A DNA stretch of 34,033 nt from a bacterium (GCA_017649705.1 JAGCGH010000134.1:1-34033), one strand, 5' to 3'. Numbered from the stretch's first letter, positions 1 through 13,815 are shown. Notes: a model not told the origin generated them from the sequence alone. Program-made: numbers and translations.

Positions 1-538
1 CTTTTCCGGTGGCCTTGCCTCTGATAAGCATTGTGGGTTCCTCGGTATCGCAGAAGAGGCCGAAGAACTTCTTGCCTTCCTTGAGCGTCTCGGTGATGTC
101 CTCGTCCAGGACGCCCTTGGCGCTGGCTTTGCCCTTGGTGTCGAAGATGCTGTCGTAGGAGGGATTGTGGGTGTCCTTGTTGAAGTAGCCCAGATCGAAG
201 GAGGAGTTCACGTTGCTGGCTTTGTATGACCAGGCGCCCTTCTTGGGGGAATAGGTGAAGGTTTCGGAACTGGTGCCGCCGGTGTACTTCTTGCCTTTTT
301 TGTCGCCTTCCAGCTTGTAGCCCTTCGTTACGACCGTGTGGCCGTAGCAGAGGTGGATGTAGAATTCGCCTTCCGTGGCGTCGATGTTTTCGATGGCGTA
401 GCCGCGGTCTTCGCCCTTAAGGCTGAAGCTGTAGCTGGTGTTGCCTTTTTCCGCGATGGGATAAACGGTCAGAGTGGCCTGGGCCAAAGAGGCCGCCACG
501 AAGGTGAGAAGTATCAGAGATACCGCGAAATTTTTCAT
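1..538 (-). CDS. Secreted protein of unknown function, 3' end beyond window
   Basis: I translated this by hand from the ATG at 538-536 on the minus strand. It stays open through position 2 (179 codons), so the C-terminus lies outside the window. The start is supported by a GGAG six bases upstream. Residues 1 to about 21 form a Sec signal peptide (MKNFAVSLILLTFVAASLAQA) with a plausible cleavage after AQA. The mature part is rich in Gly, Lys, Thr and Tyr, with beta-type stretches such as EGEFYIHLCYGHTVV and SSETFTYSPKKGAW. I recognise no catalytic motif or named family. It is likely periplasmic or surface exposed. It has its own promoter and is divergent from the ribosomal/RNA polymerase block. 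A PEP-CTERM-like anchor, seen elsewhere in this window, could sit in the missing C-terminus, but that cannot be seen. Confidence 0.75.
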   Translation of the reverse strand, partial: MKNFAVSLILLTFVAASLAQATLTVYPIAEKGNTSYSFSLKGEDRGYAIENIDATEGEFYIHLCYGHTVVTKGYKLEGDKKGKKYTGGTSSETFTYSPKKGAWSYKASNVNSSFDLGYFNKDTHNPSYDSIFDTKGKASAKGVLDEDITETLKEGKKFFGLFCDTEEPTMLIRGKATGK

Positions 539-584
539 GATCAACTCCGTAAGTTAAATTGTTGGTTTAAAAATCAGCGCTCCT

Positions 585-613
585 ATTCTACCAAAGAGAG
601 TGTGTCCGCGCAA
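585..613 (-). promoter_or_regulatory. Sigma-70-type promoter for the leftward secreted-protein gene
   Basis: On the minus strand the -35 is TTGCGC (613-608) and the -10 is TAGAAT (590-585), separated by 17 nt. It lies about 47 nt upstream of the start codon at 538. Seen by eye only. Confidence 0.5.
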
Positions 614-763
614 ACCGCGGGATTTGATTTTTGTGCGCGGCGTCTCTCGGGGACTTTTGGAAAAAGGGGGAAAAAGGCGGGAAACGGGGGCGGGCGGCTT
701 TTTGGCTAACACATTGAATTTGCCTTTGTTATGCTTTGGGGTAGGGGGACGCCAACCGGGGGG
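614..763. other. Intergenic spacer with G/A-rich tract
   Basis: No gene is visible between the divergent promoters. Positions 659-697 on the plus strand are almost pure purine, with four runs of three to five G separated by A-rich spacers. One spacer is 8 nt, so it narrowly misses the usual G-quadruplex rule. I see no terminator or repeat here. Confidence 0.4.
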
Positions 764-792
764 TTGATTTTAGAACGGACATTTCATACAAT
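764..792 (+). promoter_or_regulatory. Sigma-70-type promoter of the tRNA-Thr/rpmG/secE/nusG operon
   Basis: TTGATT (764-769), a spacer of exactly 17 nt, and TACAAT (787-792). Transcription would begin near 799, about 57 nt before tRNA-Thr. It is the only good promoter found upstream of the whole block down to fusA. Confidence 0.65.
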
Positions 793-855
793 AGTGTTTC
801 CTTGAATTGCGCCCTCAAAAAGCGATGTACGGTAACAGGCGCAACCCAACAGGAT

Positions 856-931
<76 letters not shown>

Positions 932-1037
932 TCTTGGGATTGCCTCCATGCGCCGGAGTAAAGGAAAAGCCTCTTTCCTCGATTCTGTCATGGCATAAGG
1001 TGCGTTCACGGATTTTTAAATTAAAGGAGTTAAGACC

Positions 1038-1193
1038 ATGGCAAGAGAAATCATCACGCTGGCCTGCACCGAATGCGGCCGCCGCAACTACACCACCAAA
1101 AAAGACCGTAAGAAAACCACCGGTCGTCTGGAACGCAGCAAATACTGCCCCTTTGACCGCAAGCATACTCTTCATCGCGAAACGCGCAGCTAA
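1038..1193 (+). CDS. rpmG: 50S ribosomal protein L33
   Basis: A 51-residue protein starting [20 protein letters not shown], with a strong AAAGGAG Shine-Dalgarno 7-8 nt before the ATG. It is a component of the large ribosomal subunit near the E site. L33 normally folds as a zinc ribbon. Here Cys10 and Cys13 form the first knuckle, but the second shows only Cys37, with Asp at 40 (CPFD) where zinc-binding forms have a second Cys. It therefore has three Cys plus an Asp and is intermediate between the C+ and C- types. The position between tRNA-Thr and tRNA-Trp ahead of secE-nusG is the usual one for rpmG. Confidence 0.95.
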   Translation: MAREIITLACTECGRRNYTTKKDRKKTTGRLERSKYCPFDRKHTLHRETRS

Positions 1194-1208
1194 CAATCTT
1201 TAGGGTGC

Positions 1209-1285
1209 GGGGCAGTAGCTCAATTGGTTAGAGTTACGGTTTCCAAAACCGTCGGTTGGGAGTTCGAGTCTCTCCTGCCTCGCCA
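1209..1285 (+). tRNA. tRNA-Trp (CCA anticodon)
   Basis: Acceptor GGGGCAG (1209-1215) pairs with CTGCCTC (1275-1281). The anticodon stem ACGGT/ACCGT carries CCA at 1243-1245. The T-loop is TTCGAGT, the discriminator is G1282 and the encoded CCA is 1283-1285. tRNA-Trp directly ahead of secE is a widely conserved arrangement. Only 26 nt separate it from the secE start, so 3' processing of the tRNA also creates the 5' end of the secE mRNA. Confidence 0.95.
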
Positions 1286-1311
1286 TCCTGGATCACACGC
1301 AAGCCAAAAAT

Positions 1312-1518
1312 ATGAAAGAAGAAGTCAAAGTTTCCGCTTGGCAGAAGTTCGTGAACTTCTGGCGCGAAGTAGTCGAGGAACTGAAGAAAGTGGACTGGAC
1401 CAGCAGAGAACAGCTCTGGCAGGCCACCAAGATCGTCATCATAAGCTCTCTTGTGATGTCCGCTTATCTTTTTGCCCTCGACACCCTTTTCTCCTGGATC
1501 CTCAAATTCGCCAAATAA
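1312..1518 (+). CDS. secE: Preprotein translocase subunit SecE
   Basis: A 68-residue single-span SecE, the short form found in most bacteria other than enterics. Residues 8-30 form the amphipathic helix (WQKFVNFWREVVEELKKVDW) that lies along the membrane and clamps SecY. The conserved VDWTSREQLWQAT segment leads into one transmembrane helix at about 40-61. It is a structural part of the SecYEG channel in the inner membrane. No Shine-Dalgarno precedes the ATG; the leader left after tRNA-Trp processing is 26 nt. nusG begins 6 nt after the stop, so the two are cotranscribed. Confidence 0.95.
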   Translation: MKEEVKVSAWQKFVNFWREVVEELKKVDWTSREQLWQATKIVIISSLVMSAYLFALDTLFSWILKFAK

Positions 1519-1524
1519 TCGTTT

Positions 1525-2076
1525 ATGGCTCCTCAGGAAGAACACAAATACAGCTGGTATGTTCTGAACACTTTGTCCGGCCAGGAATTCCAGGCCGAAC
1601 TGCAGCTTAACGAAAGGATCCAGCAGTACAACATGGGCGACGTCATCAAGCAGGTGGTCGTGCCCACGGAAAAAGTCCAGGATATCCGGAACGGAAAGAA
1701 GCGCGTTTACATACGCAAATTCTATCCCGGATATATCCTTATTCAAATGGAAATGACCGGCGAAGCCTGGCAATTGGTAAAGAAGACCAACGGTGTGATC
1801 GGCTTTCTCGGCGGCGAAAAGCCCAAAGCTCTCACGGACAGTGAAGTGGAGGAGATGTTCGCTCAGATCGAGGCCTCTAAGGAACGTATCGCGCCTAGGA
1901 TCGCTTTCTCAGTTGGCGACAGAGTCAAGGTCGTTAACGGACCCTTCGACGGGTGCGACGGCCTAGTGGAGGAGATCGACGAGGAACGGGGAAAACTTTC
2001 CGTTTCCGTCATGGTCTTCAACCGCTCAACCAAGGTGGAGCTGGAAAGCTGGCAGGTGGAGAAAAGCGAAGCCTGA
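1525..2076 (+). CDS. nusG: Transcription termination/antitermination protein NusG
   Basis: 183 residues with the standard two-domain layout: an NGN domain from YSWYVLNTLSGQE (about 9-115), including the RKFYPGYILIQM segment, then a KOW domain (about 125-178) with SVGDRVKVVNGPFDG. NusG binds the clamp helices of RNA polymerase, suppresses pausing, and couples transcription to Rho or to ribosomal protein S10 through the KOW domain. It lies 6 nt downstream of secE and has no visible Shine-Dalgarno, so translational coupling is likely. Length is normal for the family. Confidence 0.96.
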   Translation: MAPQEEHKYSWYVLNTLSGQEFQAELQLNERIQQYNMGDVIKQVVVPTEKVQDIRNGKKRVYIRKFYPGYILIQMEMTGEAWQLVKKTNGVIGFLGGEKPKALTDSEVEEMFAQIEASKERIAPRIAFSVGDRVKVVNGPFDGCDGLVEEIDEERGKLSVSVMVFNRSTKVELESWQVEKSEA

Positions 2077-2129
2077 TCCAACTTATTTAATAAATAAAAG
2101 AACAAAGCAATCCTTAAAGGAGATAAAAT

Positions 2130-2564
2130 ATGCCTCCCAAAAAAGTAACCGGTATCATTCGTCTGCAGATCAAAGCTGGTCAGGCCAACCCGGCGCCCCC
2201 TATCGGCCCCGCTCTTGGTCAGCACGGCGTGAACATCATGGCTTTCTGCAAAGAGTTCAACGCCCAAACCAAGGATAAGGAACAGGGTCTCGTGACCCCG
2301 GTCGTTATCACCGTCTATCAGGACAAATCCTTCACCTTCATCATGAAGGAGCCCCCGGTGGCCGTTCTTATAAAGAAAGCTGCCGGCGTCGAGACCGCCT
2401 CCGGCGTTCCCAACCGCGACAAAGTCGGGCGCATCACCAAAAGCCAGGTGCGCAAGATTGCTGAACAGAAAATGAAAGACCTCAACGCCCGCACTGTCGA
2501 AGCCGGGATGCTGATGGTCGAAGGCACTGCCCGCAGTATGGGCATTGATGTAGTCGGGGACTAA
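2130..2564 (+). CDS. rplK: 50S ribosomal protein L11
   Basis: 144 residues. The N-terminal domain has the family signature ([20 protein letters not shown]), followed by LGQHGVNIM and the C-terminal rRNA-binding domain ending in [17 protein letters not shown]. It belongs to the GTPase-associated centre of the large subunit, next to L10/L12. A strong AAAGGAGA precedes the ATG by 7 nt. It is the first gene of the L11-L1 pair; the 53-nt gap after nusG holds only AT-rich sequence and the ribosome-binding site. Confidence 0.97.
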   Translation: MPPKKVTGIIRLQIKAGQANPAPPIGPALGQHGVNIMAFCKEFNAQTKDKEQGLVTPVVITVYQDKSFTFIMKEPPVAVLIKKAAGVETASGVPNRDKVGRITKSQVRKIAEQKMKDLNARTVEAGMLMVEGTARSMGIDVVGD

Positions 2565-2637
2565 TATTAATTAGATCCTCATAATCCACCCCGCGCCGGA
2601 GATCGGCCGGGGGAGCGTAACAAAAGGAAAACGCGAT

Positions 2638-3342
2638 ATGTCTATTAGCAAAAGACACAAAGCCAACAAGGCCAAAGTCAACAGATCCGGGCTCTACAAG
2701 CTCCAGGACGCGCTGACCGAGGTCCTCGCGCAATCCGGCACCAAGTTCGACGAATCGCTCGATATTCAGATGCTTTTGGGCGTCGATCCCAAAAAGGCTG
2801 AACAGGCCGTTCGCGCCACGGTGGTCCTGCCCAACGGCACAGGCAAAACTGTGCGCGTTTTGGTGTTCGCCACCGGCGCCGACGTTGACGCCGCCAAAGC
2901 GGCGGGCGCAGAGTACGCCGGACTGGAAGATCTGGTCGCCAAGATCCAGGAGGGCTGGACCGACTTCGACGTCGCCATCGCCACTCCCGCCACCATGCGT
3001 GAAGTTGGTAAACTCGGTAAGGTCCTGGGCCCCCGCGGACTCATGCCCACACCCAAGGCCGGAACCGTTACCGCCGACGTGACCACCGCCGTCAACGAAT
3101 TCAAAGCCGGCAAAGTGGAATTCCGTCTTGACAAACAGGCCGGACTGCATTGCGCGGTCGGCAAAGTCAGCTTCGGCAAGGATAAGCTGCTTGAAAACAT
3201 CAGGACTTATCTCAACGCCGTCATCAAAGCTCGTCCCCAGACTCTCAAGGGAGCCTATATCCTGAAGCTTGCCATCAGTTCGACGATGGGTCCGGGTTAC
3301 CGGATCGACGTCGCCGACGCTGAACGTGAGGCGATGCTCTAA
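2638..3342 (+). CDS. rplA: 50S ribosomal protein L1
   Basis: 234 residues, the same length as the E. coli protein. L1 features include [22 protein letters not shown], the [15 protein letters not shown] motif in the middle of the protein and the [13 protein letters not shown] segment near the C-terminus. L1 binds 23S rRNA in the mobile stalk at the E site and in many bacteria also represses the L11 operon by binding its leader. The 73-nt gap before this gene has a GC-rich stretch (2592-2617), but I could not fit an L1-type site with confidence. AAAGGAAA provides the ribosome-binding site. Confidence 0.97.
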   Translation: MSISKRHKANKAKVNRSGLYKLQDALTEVLAQSGTKFDESLDIQMLLGVDPKKAEQAVRATVVLPNGTGKTVRVLVFATGADVDAAKAAGAEYAGLEDLVAKIQEGWTDFDVAIATPATMREVGKLGKVLGPRGLMPTPKAGTVTADVTTAVNEFKAGKVEFRLDKQAGLHCAVGKVSFGKDKLLENIRTYLNAVIKARPQTLKGAYILKLAISSTMGPGYRIDVADAEREAML

Positions 3343-3361
3343 ACAATAAGGACGAATAATC

Positions 3362-3904
3362 ATGCGTATTGAAAAAACATATATAGTGCGCGACATGCAG
3401 GAGAAGTACCAGAAGAGCACGCTCTTGGTGATCACTTCCTACCACGGCATGAAAGCGCAGCAGAACGGTACTTTGCGCTCCAGCATCGCTGAAGCCAAAG
3501 GCACGTTCCACGTGGTCCCCAACCGTCTTCTGAAGCTCGCTCTGCCCGAAACGGTGGATGAGAAATTCAAAGAAAGCCTGACCGGCGCGAACGCCCTGGC
3601 CGCCACCGACGGCGACCTGGTCGAGCTGGCCAAGGCCATCAAGAAGTTCGCCGACGACAACAAGGATTTCGAGATCCGCTGCGGTCTCTTGGAACTCTCC
3701 CGTTACCTGACGGCCGAGGAAGTTAAGACTCTGGCTTCTCTGCCTTCCAAGCACGAGCTGTACGCCAAACTGGCCAGCGCTCTGCAAGGCCCCATCAGAA
3801 AGTTTGCCTGCGTCGGCAACGTTCTTATCACCAACTTGGCCCGCGTTTTGGACCAAGTCGCCAAGAAGCAAGGCGAAGGCGCTTCTGCGCCGGCCGCCGA
3901 GTAA
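3362..3904 (+). CDS. rplJ: 50S ribosomal protein L10
   Basis: 180 residues. The N-terminal rRNA-binding domain begins MRIEKTYIVRDMQEKY, and the C-terminal helix (about 130-170) carries the L7/L12 dimers. L10 anchors the L12 stalk to 23S rRNA. The gap to rplA is only 19 nt with AAGGA at a good spacing, so the long structured L10 leader used for autoregulation in other phyla is missing. The C-terminus ends in an Ala/Glu-rich tail (GEGASAPAAE). Confidence 0.95.
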   Translation: MRIEKTYIVRDMQEKYQKSTLLVITSYHGMKAQQNGTLRSSIAEAKGTFHVVPNRLLKLALPETVDEKFKESLTGANALAATDGDLVELAKAIKKFADDNKDFEIRCGLLELSRYLTAEEVKTLASLPSKHELYAKLASALQGPIRKFACVGNVLITNLARVLDQVAKKQGEGASAPAAE

Positions 3905-4025
3905 TCTTCGGCAACAGTTAAAGTTCTTTTTAAACCGCTTACGCACTCAGTTAACTTTACAGCCTCAATTAAGTTACTGACAATATAACTACAAATTGCC
4001 CGCTTGTCGGGTAAAGGAGAATATC

Positions 4026-4418
<393 letters not shown>

Positions 4419-4436
4419 GTTCTCAATTGGCGCAAT

Positions 4437-4507
4437 TTCCGCGATCAGCGGAAGCTTGATGCATAACGTGGCGGGGGAAGTTTTTCCCCCTTCCACGTTG
4501 TGTTTTT
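4437..4507 (+). terminator. Tandem hairpins/attenuator between rplL and rpoB
   Basis: The first hairpin is TTCCGC (4437-4442) with GCGGAA (4448-4453). The second is larger: AACGTGG (4465-4471) with CCACGTT (4493-4499) and GGGGGAA (4473-4479) with TTCCCCC (4484-4490), loop GTTT, with a small asymmetric bulge. It is followed by GTGTTTTT. It has the form of a Rho-independent terminator and probably lets only part of the polymerase through to rpoB, giving more L12 than beta subunit. Confidence 0.75.
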
Positions 4508-4535
4508 CATAAAATCCCAAGGTTTTTCCCACTAC

Positions 4536-7500
4536 ATGAAACGCACCAAAAAAGGCAACATAGAGGAAGTTTACTGCGGAAAATTCGGTGAATTTCCCCT
4601 GCCGCCCCTGACGGCGGTCCAGCGTGATTCTTACGCTCAATTCCTGCAGCAGGACAAAATGCCCGAAGAACGCAAGCAGGAAGGTTTGCAGCTGCTTTTC
4701 AACAAGGCTTTCCCCATCGAGAGCAACAACAAGAAGCTGAGAATGGAATTCGTGCACTATTCCTTCGGCGCCCCCAGATATACCATCGACGAATGCAAGC
4801 GCCGCTCGAAGACCTACGAAGTCCCCATCAAAGCCAAACTGAGAGTTGTGGGCAAACAAGGGTCCGAAGAAGTCATCAAGGAAGACAATGTCAACCTGGG
4901 CATGATCCCCATGATGACGGAAAACGGGACTTTCATCATCAACGGTGTGGAGCGCGTCATCGTCAGCCAGCTCCAGCGTTCTCCCGGCATCTACTACCTC
5001 GAGAACACCCACCCCACGGGCGTGCCCCTTTACGGGTTCACCCTGATCCCCAGCCGCGGCACGTGGCTGGAGGCGACTTTTGACCTCAAGAACAACATTT
5101 ACATCAGCGTCGACCGCCGCCATTCCAGGAGGAGAGTGAGAGCCACCACGCTCCTCAGGGCCCTCGAATACGAAAGGGACGAGCAGCTTTTGGATCTTTT
5201 CTACCCCAAATACAAGGAAGCCAAGATCACCGAGACGAACATCAAGAATCTGGAAGGACTTTTCCTGGCTCAGAAAGTGACCGTCCGCGAGACGGTCTTG
5301 GAAAAGGCTTCGATGCTGACCGAAGACATACTGGAAGAACTTTTGAAGGCTGGCGTTACCAGGATCAAAGTTTACTCTGCCCCGGCCGGTTCTCCTCTTC
5401 TGAGGATGATCGAAGACGAGAACGAAGAATACAAGCAGCGTTTCGGCTCAACCGGCACGGTGGAAGCCATCAGGAACCGCCACAAAGAAGCGCTTCACGA
5501 AATTTACCGCCGCTTCTCTCCCGGCGAACAGTTCAGCCTGGAGCAGGCGGAAAGGTCTTTGAAGCGCCTTTTCTTCGATTCCGCCACTTATGATCTCAGC
5601 GACGTGGGCCGTTATAAATTCAACGGCAAGCTGGGCCTCTCCATGGAGGAAGAGGAACTGAAGCGCACGACGCTGAACACCAACGACATTGTGGAAGCCC
5701 TGGCTTACCTTCTCGATCTGGCCGCCGGCAACGAGAAATCCTCCAGGCATCCCGAGATCGACGTCAAGATGGACGACATCGACCACCTTGGCAACAGGCG
5801 CATCCGCCCCGTGGGCGAACTGGTGGCCAACCAGTGCCGCATCGCCCTGGCCCGCATGGACCGCTATATCAAGGACCGCATGACCAACCAGACGACCACT
5901 CAGCAGCAGGAAGTGCCCATGCCTGAGAAGCTCGTCAACCCGCGCATCCTCTCCAACCTTATGAGGGACTTCTTCGGCCGCTCCCAGCTCTCCCAGTTCA
6001 TGGATCAGCTGAATCCGCTGGCTGAGCTGACCCACAAGCGCCGTCTGTCCGCTCTGGGCCCCGGCGGCTTGAACAGGGACCGCGCCGGCTTCAAGGTCCG
6101 CGACGTCCACAACAGCCATTACGGCCGCATTTGTCCTATTGAGACTCCTGAAGGCGCCAACATCGGTCTTATCGCCTCCATGAGCACCTACATGAGGACC
6201 AACAAGTACGGCTTCATGGAAACTCCCTATCTGGAAGTTAAGAACTGCAAAGTTACCGACAAGGTCAAATACCTGGCGGCTAACGAAGAAGAAAAATATA
6301 CCATCGCCCAGGCCAACGCCCTGAGACATCCGGACGGCAGGTTCGTTCTGAAAGAAGGCATCAAAGCCCGCAGGAACGGCGACTTCAAAGAAGTGAAGGC
6401 CACCGACATCCAGTACATCGACGTGTCTCCGAAACAGATCGTCTCCATCGCCGCAGGCCTCATTCCCTTCCTGGAACACGACGACGCCAACCGCGCCCTG
6501 ATGGGTTCCAACATGCAGCGCCAGGCCGTGCCGCTTCTGACTACCGAAGCGCCCATGGTCAGGACCGGTCTGGAAGAAGTGGTAGCCCGCGAATCCGGCG
6601 CCGTGCTTCTGGCCAAGATCGACGGCACCGTCAAGGAAAGCGACGCCACCCATATCGTCATCGAAGGCGCCAAGGGCCAGGTGCAGACCGAGGAGCTTCT
6701 GAAGTTCAAGCGCTCCAACGCCGCCACCACCATCAACTATCATCCTTACGTCAAGTCCGGCGTCAAGGTCAAGAAAGGCGACGTCATCGCCAACGGCCCG
6801 GCCACCGCGGACGGCGTTCTTTCTTTGGGACGCAACATCCTCTGCGCTTACATGCCTTGGGAAGGCTACAACTTCGAGGACGCCATCGTCATTTCCGAAA
6901 GGGCCCTGAAGGAAGACTTCTACACTTCGGTGCACATCGAAAGCTTCGACTGCATCGTGGCCCAGACCAAGATCGGCCCTGAAGAGACCACCCGCGACAT
7001 CCCCAACGTGGGCGCGGAAGCTCTGGCCAGGCTGGACGCCGAAGGCATCGTGGTCCCCGGCACGGAAGTCAAGCCCGGCGACATATTGGTGGGCAAGATC
7101 ACCCCGAAGAGCGAGACCGAGCTTAGCCCCGAGGAACGCCTGCTGAAGGCCATCTTCGGCGACAAGGCCGCGGATGTCCGCGACGCCTCGCTGAAAGTCC
7201 CCGCCGGCACCTACGGCGTGGTCATGCATGTGGACGTCTTCCGCCAGAAGTCCAAGGACGCCCAGCGCGAGAAGGAAAGCAAAGCCAAGGAAAAGAAGGA
7301 GCTCAAGGAAGCGCAGGATAAACTCAACGAAAAGAAGAGCGAGCTTACCGACGCTTTCAAGAAAGCCATCGACGAGCTTGGCAAGAAACCCCTGAAAGGC
7401 GAGATCATCGACAAGCAGACGGGCGACATTCTGGCTGACAAAGGCCAGCCCCTGCCCGAGGAAGTCGCCTTCCTTCTGAGATCCAAACGCAGCCTTACTG

Positions 7501-8429
7501 GCTTAGACGTTCAGGACGAACACTTCGCCAGCGAATTCAACAAGCTGGTTTACAAATACGAATACGACAACGAAGTCCTGCAGGCTCAGTACGCCCGCGA
7601 AGTTGACACCATCAAGCGCGGCGACGAAATGGACAGCCACATGCTGAAGATGGTCAGAGTTTACATCGCCATCAAGCAGAAGCTGCAGGTGGGCGACAAG
7701 ATGGCCGGCCGTCACGGCAACAAAGGCATCGTCGCCAAGATCCTGGCCGAGGAGGATATGCCCTTCATGGAAGACGGCACTCCCGTGGACATCGTGCTGA
7801 ACCCCCTGGGCGTGCCTTCCCGTATGAACGTGGGCCAGATCATGGAAGCCCACCTGGGCTGGGCCTGCCGCATGCTGGGACTCGTCGCCACCACCCCGGT
7901 CTTCGACGGCGCCAACGAGGATGAGATCGAAGAACTGCTGGAGGAAGCCGAGAAACAGGCGAAGAAGAACGACAAGGCCAAGGACGCCCATCTCTGCGCC
8001 ACCAGCTTGGAACCCAAGCTGGGCAAAGTGACGCTCTACGACGGCCGCACCGGCGAAGCCATGTACCAGAAAGTGACGGTGGGCTACACCTACTTCATGA
8101 AACTGGGTCACTTGGTCGCCAACAAGATCCACGCCCGCGCCACCGGCCCCTACTCCCTCGTCACGCAGCAGCCCTTGGGCGGCAAAGCCCAGTCGGGCGG
8201 CCAGCGCTTCGGCGAAATGGAAGTGTGGGCCCTGGAAGCCTACGGCGCCGCCTATACCTTGCAGGAAATGCTTACGGTCAAGTCCGACGACACGGAAGGC
8301 CGCAAGAAGACCTACGAGTCCATCACGAAGGGCAACTGCGCCCTGGAAGCCTCCACGCCGGAATCCTTCAACGTTCTGGTGAAAGAGTTAAAGGCGGCCT
8401 GCCTGGATGTCAGGACCGAAAAGAAGTAA
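4536..8429 (+). CDS. rpoB: DNA-directed RNA polymerase subunit beta
   Basis: 1297 residues from the ATG at 4536 (MKRTKKGNIEEVYCGKFGEF). A GTG at 4500 is in frame but lies inside the terminator hairpin, so I rejected it. It is the full-length beta subunit of the transcription core enzyme. The rifampicin-binding cluster spans about residues 481-505 with FMDQ at 488-491, and the Asp, His, Arg and Ser positions linked to resistance are all the sensitive residues. The catalytic-side motif GDKMAGRHGNKG is present in the C-terminal third, after a charged Lys/Glu coiled-coil region (about 905-960). No Shine-Dalgarno is seen. It is followed after 27 nt by rpoC. Confidence 0.97.
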   Translation: MKRTKKGNIEEVYCGKFGEFPLPPLTAVQRDSYAQFLQQDKMPEERKQEGLQLLFNKAFPIESNNKKLRMEFVHYSFGAPRYTIDECKRRSKTYEVPIKAKLRVVGKQGSEEVIKEDNVNLGMIPMMTENGTFIINGVERVIVSQLQRSPGIYYLENTHPTGVPLYGFTLIPSRGTWLEATFDLKNNIYISVDRRHSRRRVRATTLLRALEYERDEQLLDLFYPKYKEAKITETNIKNLEGLFLAQKVTVRETVLEKASMLTEDILEELLKAGVTRIKVYSAPAGSPLLRMIEDENEEYKQRFGSTGTVEAIRNRHKEALHEIYRRFSPGEQFSLEQAERSLKRLFFDSATYDLSDVGRYKFNGKLGLSMEEEELKRTTLNTNDIVEALAYLLDLAAGNEKSSRHPEIDVKMDDIDHLGNRRIRPVGELVANQCRIALARMDRYIKDRMTNQTTTQQQEVPMPEKLVNPRILSNLMRDFFGRSQLSQFMDQLNPLAELTHKRRLSALGPGGLNRDRAGFKVRDVHNSHYGRICPIETPEGANIGLIASMSTYMRTNKYGFMETPYLEVKNCKVTDKVKYLAANEEEKYTIAQANALRHPDGRFVLKEGIKARRNGDFKEVKATDIQYIDVSPKQIVSIAAGLIPFLEHDDANRALMGSNMQRQAVPLLTTEAPMVRTGLEEVVARESGAVLLAKIDGTVKESDATHIVIEGAKGQVQTEELLKFKRSNAATTINYHPYVKSGVKVKKGDVIANGPATADGVLSLGRNILCAYMPWEGYNFEDAIVISERALKEDFYTSVHIESFDCIVAQTKIGPEETTRDIPNVGAEALARLDAEGIVVPGTEVKPGDILVGKITPKSETELSPEERLLKAIFGDKAADVRDASLKVPAGTYGVVMHVDVFRQKSKDAQREKESKAKEKKELKEAQDKLNEKKSELTDAFKKAIDELGKKPLKGEIIDKQTGDILADKGQPLPEEVAFLLRSKRSLTGLDVQDEHFASEFNKLVYKYEYDNEVLQAQYAREVDTIKRGDEMDSHMLKMVRVYIAIKQKLQVGDKMAGRHGNKGIVAKILAEEDMPFMEDGTPVDIVLNPLGVPSRMNVGQIMEAHLGWACRMLGLVATTPVFDGANEDEIEELLEEAEKQAKKNDKAKDAHLCATSLEPKLGKVTLYDGRTGEAMYQKVTVGYTYFMKLGHLVANKIHARATGPYSLVTQQPLGGKAQSGGQRFGEMEVWALEAYGAAYTLQEMLTVKSDDTEGRKKTYESITKGNCALEASTPESFNVLVKELKAACLDVRTEKK

Positions 8430-8456
8430 ACCAATCTATCGCAGGATAGCAAAAAT

Positions 8457-12860
<4,404 letters not shown>

Positions 12861-12898
12861 AAACCAAATCTAAACATAAACAAAAAAAGAGGAAAATC

Positions 12899-13273
12899 AT
12901 GCCTACTATTAACCAATTAGTACGGAAGAGTCGTCAGCCCAAGCAGCAGCACACCAAAGCCCCCGCTTTGCAGAGCTGCCCAGCTCGTCGCGGTGTCTGT
13001 CTGGTAGTCACCACCCGCACCCCGAAAAAGCCGAACTCCGCCTTACGTAAAGTTGCCCGCGTCCGTTTGTCCAACGGCACGGAAGTAACCGCCTATATCC
13101 CCGGTGAAGGTCACAACTTGCAGGAACACTCCATTGTTCTCGTGAGAGGCGGCCGCGTCAGAGACCTTCCGGGCGTCAGGTACCACCTTATCCGTGGCGT
13201 CCTGGACACCGCCGGTGTGACCAAACGCAAACAGAGTCGTTCCATGTACGGCGCCAAGCGCCCCAAATCCTGA
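12899..13273 (+). CDS. rpsL: 30S ribosomal protein S12
   Basis: 124 residues with the normal S12 pattern ([46 protein letters not shown]). S12 lines the decoding centre and controls accuracy. Lys43 is conserved, but residue 88 is Arg ([10 protein letters not shown], codon AGA) where nearly all bacteria have Lys; K88R is a known streptomycin-resistance change in other bacteria. An AGAGGA ribosome-binding site lies 7 nt before the ATG. It is the first gene of the str cluster rpsL-rpsG-fusA, which here directly follows rpoC after 38 nt. Confidence 0.97.
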   Translation: MPTINQLVRKSRQPKQQHTKAPALQSCPARRGVCLVVTTRTPKKPNSALRKVARVRLSNGTEVTAYIPGEGHNLQEHSIVLVRGGRVRDLPGVRYHLIRGVLDTAGVTKRKQSRSMYGAKRPKS

Positions 13274-13322
13274 TCGACACAACTATTTGCTTAACAACTC
13301 TATTTTTGGACAAAGATAATTT

Positions 13323-13796
13323 ATGGCACGCAGACATAACGCAACGCGTCGGGTGATTATTCCCGATCCCAAATTTCAAGACAGGACTGTCGCGAAATTC
13401 ATTAACAATCTTATGAAAGACGGCAAGAAGACCCTTGCCCAGCGCATCTTCTATGAAGCGCTGACCAAGGCCTGCCAGCTGGTTTCCGGTCCCTCCGAAC
13501 TGGAAGTCTTCAACAAGGCTTTGGAAAACGTCCGCCCAACCGTGGAAGTCAAATCCCGCCGAGTCGGCGGCGCGACCTACCAGGTCCCGGTGGAAATACC
13601 GCAATACCGTCAGGACGCCCTGGCCATCCGCTGGATCATCGGCGGCGCCAGAGGCCGCAAAGGCACTGAGATGGCTCAGGCCTTAGCCTACGAACTGTCC
13701 GACGCCTTCAAAGGCGAAGGCGGTGCAGTTCGTAAGCGCGACGAAGTGCACCGCATGGCAGAGGCTAACCGCGCGTTCGCTCACTACCGTTGGTAA
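13323..13796 (+). CDS. rpsG: 30S ribosomal protein S7
   Basis: 157 residues, as usual for the family. It starts [16 protein letters not shown]. Conserved features are [39 protein letters not shown] and the C-terminal [21 protein letters not shown]7 organises the head of the small subunit and contacts mRNA and tRNA at the E site. In E. coli it also represses the str operon. No clear Shine-Dalgarno precedes the ATG. The stop is followed by a 16-bp hairpin before fusA. Confidence 0.97.
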   Translation: MARRHNATRRVIIPDPKFQDRTVAKFINNLMKDGKKTLAQRIFYEALTKACQLVSGPSELEVFNKALENVRPTVEVKSRRVGGATYQVPVEIPQYRQDALAIRWIIGGARGRKGTEMAQALAYELSDAFKGEGGAVRKRDEVHRMAEANRAFAHYRW

Positions 13797-13815
13797 GTGC
13801 ACTTACGCTTGTAAA

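Noticed and set aside
2565..2637. L1-binding autoregulatory site before rplA
   Set aside because: The GC-rich stretch did not fit the known L1 site structure well enough to annotate.
3905..4025. Internal promoter or L10-type leader before rplL
   Set aside because: A TATAAC is present at 3984-3989 but no -35 at usable spacing; only a 4-bp hairpin could be supported.
4500..4535. Upstream GTG start for rpoB
   Set aside because: It lies in the terminator stem, has no ribosome-binding site, and the extra 12 residues are unlike other beta subunits.
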